Shown here one piece after another: positions 23,688 to 31,529 of a stretch of DNA of 32,907 nt (position 1 is the stretch's first letter; each line of letters opens with the position of its first letter). Under the pieces are notes generated by a model that saw nothing but the letters and a program-made list of their open reading frames with translations, had not been told where the DNA came from and did no database searches. The stretch spans positions 1 through 32,907 of the forward strand of contig WYEM01000072.1 of NCBI GenBank assembly GCA_009903775.1, in the 5' to 3' direction. The stretch is from Nitrososphaerota archaeon. GTDB lineage: Archaea > Thermoproteota > Nitrososphaeria > Conexivisphaerales > Conexivisphaeraceae. The translations under genes and the position numbers were made by a program.

Positions 23688-24696
23688 CTCGATGACGTCC
23701 CTTGGGATGCCCTCGGGCGCGCCGTCGCTCGAGCCCCCTCACCTCCTCCAGCAGGTCCTGGATGCTTGAGGCGCGCGGCGGCCACCCGTAGATGTCCCTG
23801 ATCAGCAGCGATATCGCCTGCGGGGCGACGATCCCCCTCTCGGTTATTATCGCGTCTATGTACTCCGCAGGCGTCACGTCGAATATGGGAGCCCTCACCA
23901 CGACCCTGCCGGCCAGCCTCGACATGCGCCTCGGAGGGGCGATCAGCTCCGCCCCCGAGAGCATGACCTGCGGCACCAGCTCGCCCGTCAGGGTCTCCAG
24001 GCTGAACTTGTAGGTCTCCGCCGCCACGTAGAAGTTGACCCTGGCCTCCTTGGCGGCCAGCGCCACGACGGAGGTCCCGACCTTGTTCACCACCGCGCCG
24101 TTGGCGGCAACGGCGTCCGCCCCCACTATGACCCTGTCCACGTCCTTCATGAAGTACCTGACCGCCGAGTCCACTATGACCCTCACGCGCACGCCCTCCC
24201 CCAGGCGGCTCAGCTCCTCGGCGGCCGCGAGCCCCTCCCCGATCGGCCTGGACTCCGTCAGGTAAACCGAGAGCCTCAATCCCAGATTCTCCGCGGCCCT
24301 CCTCACTATGCCCATCGCCGTCCTGCTGTAGGAGTGCATCATCACGGATTCGCCATCCCTCAGCCTCCGGGAGCCTATCTCGGCGATGGCGACCTTCGCC
24401 GCCCTCCGGGCCGCGACTATGGAATCGACGATCCGCGGGACGGCCTCGCTCGGCTGGGCCCCCCCGCGGATCGCATCGACGTATTGCGACAAGAACTCGC
24501 GGAGCGCGTTGAGCATGGCCACGCTGGTGGGCCTGGCCGCTAGGTACTTGGGCACGTAATCCACTAGGAACTGCGAGTAGTCGCGCCGGCCGCGCCAGGC
24601 CTCGGAGCGCAGGTCCTCGAGCACAGCCAGGGCGACCTCCGTCGACCCATAGATGCGTCCCGACTTTATCCTCTCCAGCGTCTCATCGGGCGGCAC
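22933..24696 (-). CDS. eIF2B/aIF2B-like paralog (upstream copy); ORF overruns into the downstream paralog
   Basis: Homologous part ~23735-24696: LERIKSGRIYGSTEVALAVLEDL, RPTSVAMLNALREFL, GESVMMHSYSRTAMGIV (eIF2B-alpha type), VGADAVAANGAVVNKVGT, FDVTPAEYIDAIITERGIVAPQAISLLI; the remaining ~265 aa are an off-frame reading of the next gene. Confidence 0.82.
   Translation of the reverse strand: MPPDETLERIKSGRIYGSTEVALAVLEDLRSEAWRGRRDYSQFLVDYVPKYLAARPTSVAMLNALREFLSQYVDAIRGGAQPSEAVPRIVDSIVAARRAAKVAIAEIGSRRLRDGESVMMHSYSRTAMGIVRRAAENLGLRLSVYLTESRPIGEGLAAAEELSRLGEGVRVRVIVDSAVRYFMKDVDRVIVGADAVAANGAVVNKVGTSVVALAAKEARVNFYVAAETYKFSLETLTGELVPQVMLSGAELIAPPRRMSRLAGRVVVRAPIFDVTPAEYIDAIITERGIVAPQAISLLIRDIYGWPPRASSIQDLLEEVRGLERRRARGHPKGRHRGEGGDTGHEGEGGREDRQGCGRGARQGGRGLPGGGPGGLHQVHGGSGRVPQELEADRRVPAQRDLLRDEESEGESAGVRRGGKARREGSGERVRGLLQECREGDRGAGGQEVPERRRCYDALPQQRRGRGPERGPQDGEGGQGLRQGDQAQAAGADSRQGPLGRRAGRDADTGLGGQVLHEGRGQGHSGGGRRCRQRRGGEQGRDLRRGAGRQGGQGQLLRGGGDLQVQPEDHSGGAGADRVQGSRGGRRQ
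23000..23172 (-). repeat. 173-bp identical block, copy 1 (R15P isomerase)
   Basis: Identical to 24000-24172 at exactly 1000-bp offset. Confidence 0.95.
24000..24172 (-). repeat. 173-bp identical block, copy 2 (upstream eIF2B-like paralog)
   Basis: Identical to 23000-23172; encodes DSAVRYFMKDVDRVIVGADAVAANGAVVNKVGTSVVALAAKEARVNFYVAAETYKFS. Confidence 0.95.
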
Positions 24697-24991
24697 GCCT
24701 GCGGGATCCTCCCTCCCTGGATAAAAGAACTACAAACTTACCCCTCCTAGGGGCGTGGTCGCCCCGCTGTGTGGGCTAAATTGGAAGGTTTCGGTGGCCC
24801 GCAGAAAGGGCGGTTTGAACACCGCTTAAACCGCTGTGTGGAGGCGTTTGAGCCCGGTTTAAGGATTACAGCGCAGGGGTTCAAGCCGATCGAGGGCCAT
24901 CGGTGCGACGTTCCAAGGGGGTTTTAAAGGGACCTTGAATGGTTGGGGGTTTAAGCGATCAAGGGGCCGCCCCGCGGGATCCCCCGCAGCG

Positions 24992-25804
24992 CTAACCGCA
25001 TAATAGGTTCCCCGAATTCCGAAGGTGCATCCCAGATGTGGCGAGCGGTTCGCCCGGCTGGGGCGGAGGCGCCACGGAGGCGCGGCCCGGGCCTCGGGGC
25101 GCCGCGCGCACGGATATGCCGTGGAGGCCCAGTATCATGAGCACATATGAGATGAATGCCAGCGCCGAGGCGACCAGGGCCGCCGCGTAGGAGATAGATG
25201 ACAGCGCGGCTACGGCGACCGCCACGATCTCCAATATTATCGCGGCCCTCACCGCTCCGCTGCCGTGGTCCTCGTCTAGCCTCCAGAGCCCCACCCAGAC
25301 AGCTATGGAGCCCGCCAGCGCCAGGGCGGCTCCCAGCAGCAGGAGTCCGGCGGCGGCCGCGACCGGTCCGAGCGCCGACCCCAGGGCGCCGGTGGGCGGG
25401 ATTGGGGGCACGCCCGAGGAGGCGTATCCCGCTACGATCGGGAACAGGACCGAGTAGAGCACCGCGGATGCCGCGAGCGCGATGACGAACCCCACTATCA
25501 CCAGCACCAGGCCGGTCCTCCCTATGCCGTACCTGTGGCGATCCGCGTCCCTGAGCCTGGACCAGCCTATCCACTGGAGGGCGAGCGACGCCACGCCGAA
25601 CGCCACGAGGATCACTAGGAACGCCAGCATAGCGTACTGCAGCGCCGCGGGCGGGGTCGGCGGATGCTGCGCGGGGCAGGGCGGCACGCACGCGGCGGGC
25701 AACGTGAACGCGAGCGCCGCGGCGGCGGCGCCGACGATCCCCACTACCCCGCCCACCAGCTCCAGGATCATGGACCACATCAGCGCCCTGGCCCCACCCG
25801 ACAC
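24992..25804 (-). CDS. Polytopic membrane protein, paralog A of a divergent pair
   Basis: GTG start 25804 (SGGARALMWSMILELVGG); several hydrophobic helices; SLALQWIGWSRLRDADRHRYGIGRTGLVL and VGLWRLDEDHG shared with paralog B. Confidence 0.72.
   Translation of the reverse strand: MSGGARALMWSMILELVGGVVGIVGAAAAALAFTLPAACVPPCPAQHPPTPPAALQYAMLAFLVILVAFGVASLALQWIGWSRLRDADRHRYGIGRTGLVLVIVGFVIALAASAVLYSVLFPIVAGYASSGVPPIPPTGALGSALGPVAAAAGLLLLGAALALAGSIAVWVGLWRLDEDHGSGAVRAAIILEIVAVAVAALSSISYAAALVASALAFISYVLMILGLHGISVRAAPRGPGRASVAPPPQPGEPLATSGMHLRNSGNLLCG
25501..25592 (-). repeat. 92-bp inverted identical block, arm 1 (membrane paralog A)
   Basis: Reverse complement identical to 26274-26365. Confidence 0.93.
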
Positions 25805-26082
25805 GAGATGCTCCTCCTGCACGCGATGAGCGACGAGGGCCTGCCGGATAAGCTTAGCGGCCCCGGAGCCCCGGGGAGCCGTCCCCCTCCGCCCCGCCCG
25901 GCCGCTTCCCTGGGGTGCGGGGTCGCCCGCCGCGCGAGCTCGCGCTCGCCCATGAAGCGCGGCGGAACCTCCTCCCCGCCCCCGACGGGCACCCGCGTGA
26001 AAAATATTATTAAACACTAAGATCGTGAAGTATCCAAATGGTCGCTGGAGAGGTCGGCCCGACCCGGCGGGCATGCGGGCTG

Positions 26083-26835
26083 ATGTCGGGCGGCGCTAGG
26101 ATGCTCATGTGGTCCTTCCTGCTCCCGCTGGTGGGCACGGCCGCATCGGCGCCGTTCATCCTCTGGATCTGGTCGCAGATCCCGTACCTCATGATCTACG
26201 GCGGGCACGGGCCGCTGTGGACGCTGGGCGGCGCCATGGCCGCGACGGACTTGATCTCGCTCGCGTTCGCCGCGGCGTCGCTCGCCCTCCAGTGGATAGG
26301 CTGGTCCAGGCTCAGGGACGCGGATCGCCACAGGTACGGCATAGGGAGGACCGGCCTGGTGCTGGAGGTGATAGGGCTGATCCTGGTGATCGCCGTGTTC
26401 ATTCCCATATCAGTCGCGATCTCCGCGGCCGGCCCTCAGCCCTGGGCCCTCGGGCTCGCCGGCGCGGGCGCCGTCGCGCTCGGAGGGATCCTGGAGCTCG
26501 CGGGCTTCATAATGGTCCTGGTGGGGCTCTGGAGGCTAGACGAGGACCACGGAGTCGGCTACATAAAGGCGTCCATAGCCACGCTCATCGCCACGATGAT
26601 AGTGGCGGTCGCCGGGTTCGCGTACTGGGCGTCCCGGGTCGCGGGGACGTACATGAACCCGGCATCGGGCGCGTTCGTCCCGCCACCGGCCGCCGCCCCG
26701 TTGGCGCCGCTCATGGACCTGATGGCAGTCCTCCTGGCGCTCGACATCGCCATCTACGCGCTTCTGATAGTCGGGCTGCGCAGGGTCTCCGCGGTCGCGT
26801 GCGCCCGCTCGCAGGGTCCACCGCCCGCCCAGTGA
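26083..26835 (+). CDS. Polytopic membrane protein, paralog B of a divergent pair
   Basis: ATG 26083 (MSGGARMLMWSFLLPLVG); hydrophobic helices; shared SLALQWIGWSRLRDADRHRYGIGRTGLVL; AT-rich AAAAATATTATTAAA upstream near 26000. Confidence 0.72.
   Translation: MSGGARMLMWSFLLPLVGTAASAPFILWIWSQIPYLMIYGGHGPLWTLGGAMAATDLISLAFAAASLALQWIGWSRLRDADRHRYGIGRTGLVLEVIGLILVIAVFIPISVAISAAGPQPWALGLAGAGAVALGGILELAGFIMVLVGLWRLDEDHGVGYIKASIATLIATMIVAVAGFAYWASRVAGTYMNPASGAFVPPPAAAPLAPLMDLMAVLLALDIAIYALLIVGLRRVSAVACARSQGPPPAQ
26274..26365 (+). repeat. 92-bp inverted identical block, arm 2 (membrane paralog B)
   Basis: GGCGTCGCTCGCCCTCCAGTGGATAGGCTGG...GGCCTGGTGCTGG; reverse complement of 25501-25592. Confidence 0.93.
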
Positions 26836-26977
26836 GGCGCGGCGCGATGGGGGATGCGCGCAACTCCGCGAATCCGCGGGTCTCACTCTAATGGGTGCGG
26901 CCGCGGCGGGGTCTCCGGACATGGAGGTAAGCGGCCATCCTGGGGCACGGTGGAAATCTCCCCGCTCCAGGAGCGGC

Positions 26978-27493
26978 TCAATGGACGCCGCCGAGCTCCC
27001 TCGAGACGCGCTCCTCCAGCCTCCTCGCGTACTCGCGCAGGACGTCTAGGATGGGCATATCCGCCTCCGATGGATGCAGCACGCGCCTGACCCTGAGCAC
27101 CAGGAGGTCATCCTCACCGCCCTCCTCCACGTGCACCTCGAGCCCGCTGTCCCCGGCCCCCTCGGCCAGGAGGATCGCGAGGTCCCTCATCGCGTCGTCG
27201 AGCGCGGCGCTCGATGAGCGCGGGAACCTGTAGATCAGGGTGAAGGATCCCCTCTCTATTATCACGTCCGAGGGGGGCACGTTCCCCATGGCCTCCCTGA
27301 GCCCCCTCCCGGATGCCACGTTGCCGACGATCGCCATCCCCTCGGGGATGTCGGAGAACTTGGCCCCCAGGATCAGCTCCTCCGAAGGCCTCCCTTCCCG
27401 ATCCACGCACTGTGGAATCCCATCGCTGATATTTGCGGTGCCAACTAGCGTCCTAGACAACTGGTCCAACTCGTTAGATCGCGACCGGGGCAT
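26978..27493 (-). CDS. Hypothetical protein
   Basis: MPRSRSNELDQLSRTLVGTANISDGIPQCVDREGRPSEELILGAKFSDIPEGMAIVGN...; ORF opens at 27532; codon usage resembles neighbours; family not recognised. Confidence 0.55.
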   Translation of the reverse strand: MPRSRSNELDQLSRTLVGTANISDGIPQCVDREGRPSEELILGAKFSDIPEGMAIVGNVASGRGLREAMGNVPPSDVIIERGSFTLIYRFPRSSSAALDDAMRDLAILLAEGAGDSGLEVHVEEGGEDDLLVLRVRRVLHPSEADMPILDVLREYARRLEERVSRELGGVH

Positions 27494-27544
27494 TGGACGG
27501 CGCTGAGGATAAAGGGATAAATTCGATCTCACGCAACTGAGTGC

Positions 27545-30070
27545 GTGCGCCGGCTCGCGGTGCTCACGATCTCGCTGCTGGTGGCCCTGTCCTCAATGCC
27601 CGGGTTCGCGGCGGCCTCCGCGTCCTCATCGGCGCCCTCGCTCGCGGTGATATCCCCGTTTCCGGAGCTACCGGCGGTGGGGCAGACGTTCTACGTTTAC
27701 GCCGCCCTCAGAACCTCCGGGGGCTACGCCCCGCTCCCGCAGACCTACCTGGTGGTGTCGACGTCCAACTCCTCCGTGCTTCGCGTGGCGCTCGGCGCCG
27801 TGCGGGGCGGCGGATACTTGGCGATACCGGTGGTGCCGGTGTCGCCGGGCACCGCGGTCCTCACCGTGAGCGCCCCCGCGCTGGGCCTATCCGCAAACGC
27901 GACGATAATGGTCGGCCGCGCCGTGGGTTATCCCTACGGGCTGTCGCTGGAGCCGCTCCCGCCCGACCTCCTGTACGGCGAGAACGGCTCCATCCTCGTG
28001 GAGTCGGTCGACGCCTTCGGCAATCCGGCGCCGCTGGGCTCCGGCGCGTCCGTCAGCATATACTCCTATCCGAATCTGGTATCCCACCAGGCGGCAGTTA
28101 CGATACCAAGGGGATCGTACATGGCGTATGCCAGCCTCAGCGCCGGCAACTCCAGCGGCACCGCGAACCTGTTCGGGGTCGCGCAGGGCCTCTCGCCCTC
28201 CGGCCCCGCGGGCGTCACCGTGGGCAGGTTCGAGCCGAGGCTCGCGGTCACCCTGATGCCCGACTCGGTGCGCTATCCGGGCGCTGACCTCGCGATAGCG
28301 CTCGTTCAGATCCTGGACCCCTCGGGGCGCCCCCTCGTGGCGGACTTCCCGGTCCGCGTCTTCCTGAGCTCCTCCAACGGCGACGTGGTGGAGCCGCTCT
28401 CCAGCTACATCACGATCCCCGTCGGGAGCGATCACGCCTGGGCGGAACTCGAGGTCACGGGAACGGGCAACGCGAGCCTGACAGCCCAGGCGCAGGGGTT
28501 CCTGTCGGGCAGCGCGGCCTTCAGCTCCATTCCGGGCAGCGCTGCGCCGACCTCCATCGAGCTCTACGGGCCCAGCGCGGTCGCGCTCGGGCAGACGTAC
28601 CCCCTGGTCCTGGCCGCCGCGGCGAACGGATCGGCGGTGTCGGTGGTCTACCCGGCGGTGGTGACCAGCGACAACCCCGGCGTGGCATCGCCGCTGCCGG
28701 TGAACACGTCCACCTACTCGAGCGGCGCGGCATCCACGGCCAACCTGACGGCCGAGGGCATCGGGTCAGCGACGCTGACCGCCTCGTCCCAGGGCCTGGC
28801 GCCGGGCTACCTGAGGGTCTCGGCCTACGAGCCGGGCACCTACATGGGAGGGGTCCCGGCCCGGCTCGCGCTCTACGGCCCCGGCCGGCTCATCAGCGGA
28901 ACCGGGGCGGAGTTCTGCGTGCAGCTCCTGACCTCCTACGGGTATCCCGCGCCGGCTCCATCGCCCACGGGCGTGCTCGTGCAGTTCTACCCCGCGCCGG
29001 GCTACGTGGGGGAGCTGCCGCCCCCCATGGAGGTGGAAATCCCGGCCGGGTCCTCCGCGGCGCAGTTCAACGTCACGGTGGCCGGATCCGGCGCGCTGAC
29101 GATGGTGGCATCCGCCGAGGGGGTGAGCCCCGCATCCCTCGAGGTCGAGTCGCTCTCGGGCCCCTCCCCGGTCCAGCCTTACCTCGTGGCGTCCGTCGTG
29201 CCGCCCGAGCCCATGGCCGGCGCGCAGCCCATCCTCTACCTATACCTGGAGGACGCGGCGGGGGACATAATCTCGCCCTGGACTCCGGTCAACGTCAGCG
29301 TGATCGGCCCCGACGGGTTCTCGGCGACCGCGACCATACCCGCGGGCGGCTTCTACGCTTCGATGCGGCTGCCATCGATGCCCACCGGCGCGTCCTGGTA
29401 CCTGGTGGCGTCCTCGGGCCAGCTGGGGACCTCGGCGCGCTTCAACTACTCCTACGTCCCGGTCAACCTGACGATCGATGCCCTCAGCGCCCTCGGGACG
29501 CCCGTGCAGGGGATAGGCGTCGGGATCCGCGGATCCTGGGGGACGGCGATCAACGTCACGACCGATCAGGGCGGCATGGCGATAGCCCAGCTGCCCCCCG
29601 GCGTCTACGAGGTGGAGTTCCCGGAGTCCGCGGCGCCCGCGCAGGGGATCGTGGCGCGCTTCCAGTACACCCCGAACGGCTCGTCGAACGTCGTGTGGGT
29701 GAACCTGACCTCCCCGGCCGCGGTCATCGCTCGCTACCAGCTGTACTACCAGGTCACGGTGCTCACGGCGCACGGGGTCGCCTCGGGCTCCGGCCTCTTC
29801 CCCCAGGGGTCCATCGACATCGTGAGCGTCAGCCCCACCCGGATCCTGGGGATACCCGGCTACGCGTTCGCCGGCTGGACCGGCACGCGCAGCGAGTCGA
29901 GCCCGTCCTTCTCGATGGTGGTGGAGTCCCCCCAGCTCCTGATTGCCGAGTGGAGGGCCGACTGGACGCTGCTGTACGTCCTGATAGCGATCGTGCTGGT
30001 CGGGGCCATCGCCGCGGCGCTGGTCCTCGGTCGCCGCTCGGCGGCGCCCCCGGAGGGAGCAACCGTTTAA
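27545..30070 (+). CDS. Large secreted/surface protein: signal peptide, Ig-like beta-repeats, C-terminal TM anchor
   Basis: 841 aa; N-terminal RRLAVLTISLLVALSSMPGFAAASA; repeated TLTASSQGLAP / SLTAQAQGFLSG / LTMVASAEGVSP units; YAFAGWTGTRSESSPSFSMVVESPQLLIAEW InlB-B-repeat-like; TM LLYVLIAIVLVGAIAAALVLGRR. Confidence 0.8.
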   Translation: MRRLAVLTISLLVALSSMPGFAAASASSSAPSLAVISPFPELPAVGQTFYVYAALRTSGGYAPLPQTYLVVSTSNSSVLRVALGAVRGGGYLAIPVVPVSPGTAVLTVSAPALGLSANATIMVGRAVGYPYGLSLEPLPPDLLYGENGSILVESVDAFGNPAPLGSGASVSIYSYPNLVSHQAAVTIPRGSYMAYASLSAGNSSGTANLFGVAQGLSPSGPAGVTVGRFEPRLAVTLMPDSVRYPGADLAIALVQILDPSGRPLVADFPVRVFLSSSNGDVVEPLSSYITIPVGSDHAWAELEVTGTGNASLTAQAQGFLSGSAAFSSIPGSAAPTSIELYGPSAVALGQTYPLVLAAAANGSAVSVVYPAVVTSDNPGVASPLPVNTSTYSSGAASTANLTAEGIGSATLTASSQGLAPGYLRVSAYEPGTYMGGVPARLALYGPGRLISGTGAEFCVQLLTSYGYPAPAPSPTGVLVQFYPAPGYVGELPPPMEVEIPAGSSAAQFNVTVAGSGALTMVASAEGVSPASLEVESLSGPSPVQPYLVASVVPPEPMAGAQPILYLYLEDAAGDIISPWTPVNVSVIGPDGFSATATIPAGGFYASMRLPSMPTGASWYLVASSGQLGTSARFNYSYVPVNLTIDALSALGTPVQGIGVGIRGSWGTAINVTTDQGGMAIAQLPPGVYEVEFPESAAPAQGIVARFQYTPNGSSNVVWVNLTSPAAVIARYQLYYQVTVLTAHGVASGSGLFPQGSIDIVSVSPTRILGIPGYAFAGWTGTRSESSPSFSMVVESPQLLIAEWRADWTLLYVLIAIVLVGAIAAALVLGRRSAAPPEGATV

Positions 30071-30084
30071 TTCGACCCAGAGGG

Positions 30085-31527
30085 ATGCGCCGCGCAATGG
30101 AGGCCGGCCTCCACGACCTGGCGGACGTCGCCGTAGAGCGCGCCCTCGAGCTGGGCGCGGACTACGCGGACGCGCGCGTTCGCTCAGATTGGGGCCGCGG
30201 CGTTTCCCTGAGGAACGGGGTCCCGGACCCCCCAACATCCTTCAGCTCCACCGGAGTCGGGGTGCGCGTCCTGGTCGGGCGCTCGATGGCTTTCGGCTCC
30301 ACGAACAGGCTGGACTCCGCGTCCGTGAGGGCGCTCGTCGATTCGCTCGTGAGGATGGCGTCCGCCTCGTCCAGGATGGGGGGCGTGGAGGGCCTGTCCA
30401 GGGAGGAGGCCTCGGTGGCGACCTGGAGGTCCCCGGAGCGCCGGAGGCCCGAGGACGTGGACGTCCGCGATCTCCTCGAGGAGGCGAGGTCGATGGACGC
30501 CGCCGCGTCCTCTGCCGGGCCCGAGATGGTCGGCCGGTGGATCTCGCTGCGCATCTCATGCGAGGAGAAGTACCTGAGGACGAGCGATGGCTCCAGGATC
30601 TCATCGCGCGTCTCGAGGGCGTTCGCGTTCGCCCTGTTGACGGCGAGGGACGGCGGCAGGACGGTGCAGAGGATCGTCGAGCTGGGCGGCTCCGGGGGAT
30701 GGGAGCTCGCCGAGGAGCTGGACTTCCAGGGGAGGATGAAGAGGGAGGCCTCGGACGTAATCGAAGTCCTGAGGAGGGCGGAGGCCGAGGACCTATCCGG
30801 GATCGATACCGTGATAGTTGGCCCTGAGATCAGCGGCATAATGGCGCACGAGAGCGTCGGCCACCCATTCGAGGCCGACAGGATCCTGGGGAGGGAGGCG
30901 GCGCAGGCGGGCGAGTCCTACCTGGGGAGGGATGCCGTGGGCTCCAGGGTCGGGAGCCCTGAGGCGTTCGTGAGCGACGACCCCACAATACCGGGATCCT
31001 ACGGGTACTACGAGTACGACGAGGAGGGGGTTCCCGCCCGCAGGAAGAGGCTCATGGTGGCCGGGGTGGTCAACGAGCTCCTCCACGACAGGGAGACCGC
31101 GCGCGCCTTCGGGGCGCGCAGCAACGGGTCCGCGCGGTCCTCGAGCTACTCCAGGGAGCCCATCCCCCGCATGTCCAACACTTTCGTGGAGCCGGGCGAC
31201 CGCACGCTGGAGGAGCTCATGGAGGAGGCGGGCCGCGCCCTCCTGATGGAGTCCTACATGGAGTGGAACATCGACGACAGGAGGGAGAACCAGAGGTACG
31301 TGGGGCTCAAGGCCCACCTGATAGAGTCCGGCCGCCCGGTGAAGCTGGTCTTCAACCCGGTCCTGGAGGTCACGAGCTCCAGGCTCTGGTCCGGGGTGGT
31401 CGCCAGGGGGAAGGTCGTTGAGTTCTCGCCCGGGACGTGCGGGAAGGGCGAGCCCATGCAGGGCGTGCCCGTGTGGTTCGGCGGCCCCCACATGCTGATC
31501 AGGGGGGTGTCCCTCAGGAGGAGGTAG
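30085..31527 (+). CDS. tldD: TldD-like metalloprotease
   Basis: ADYADARV..., GPEISGIMAHESVGHPFEADRILG (HExxxH), ATG at 30085; paired with TldE downstream. Confidence 0.9.
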   Translation: MRRAMEAGLHDLADVAVERALELGADYADARVRSDWGRGVSLRNGVPDPPTSFSSTGVGVRVLVGRSMAFGSTNRLDSASVRALVDSLVRMASASSRMGGVEGLSREEASVATWRSPERRRPEDVDVRDLLEEARSMDAAASSAGPEMVGRWISLRISCEEKYLRTSDGSRISSRVSRAFAFALLTARDGGRTVQRIVELGGSGGWELAEELDFQGRMKREASDVIEVLRRAEAEDLSGIDTVIVGPEISGIMAHESVGHPFEADRILGREAAQAGESYLGRDAVGSRVGSPEAFVSDDPTIPGSYGYYEYDEEGVPARRKRLMVAGVVNELLHDRETARAFGARSNGSARSSSYSREPIPRMSNTFVEPGDRTLEELMEEAGRALLMESYMEWNIDDRRENQRYVGLKAHLIESGRPVKLVFNPVLEVTSSRLWSGVVARGKVVEFSPGTCGKGEPMQGVPVWFGGPHMLIRGVSLRRR

Positions 31528-31529
31528 CC

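Noticed and set aside
26109-26891. 260-aa alternative-frame ORF over membrane paralog B
   Set aside because: Its similarity to the 24951-25778 off-frame ORF comes only from the shared 92-bp repeat; the hydrophobic frame is the coding one.
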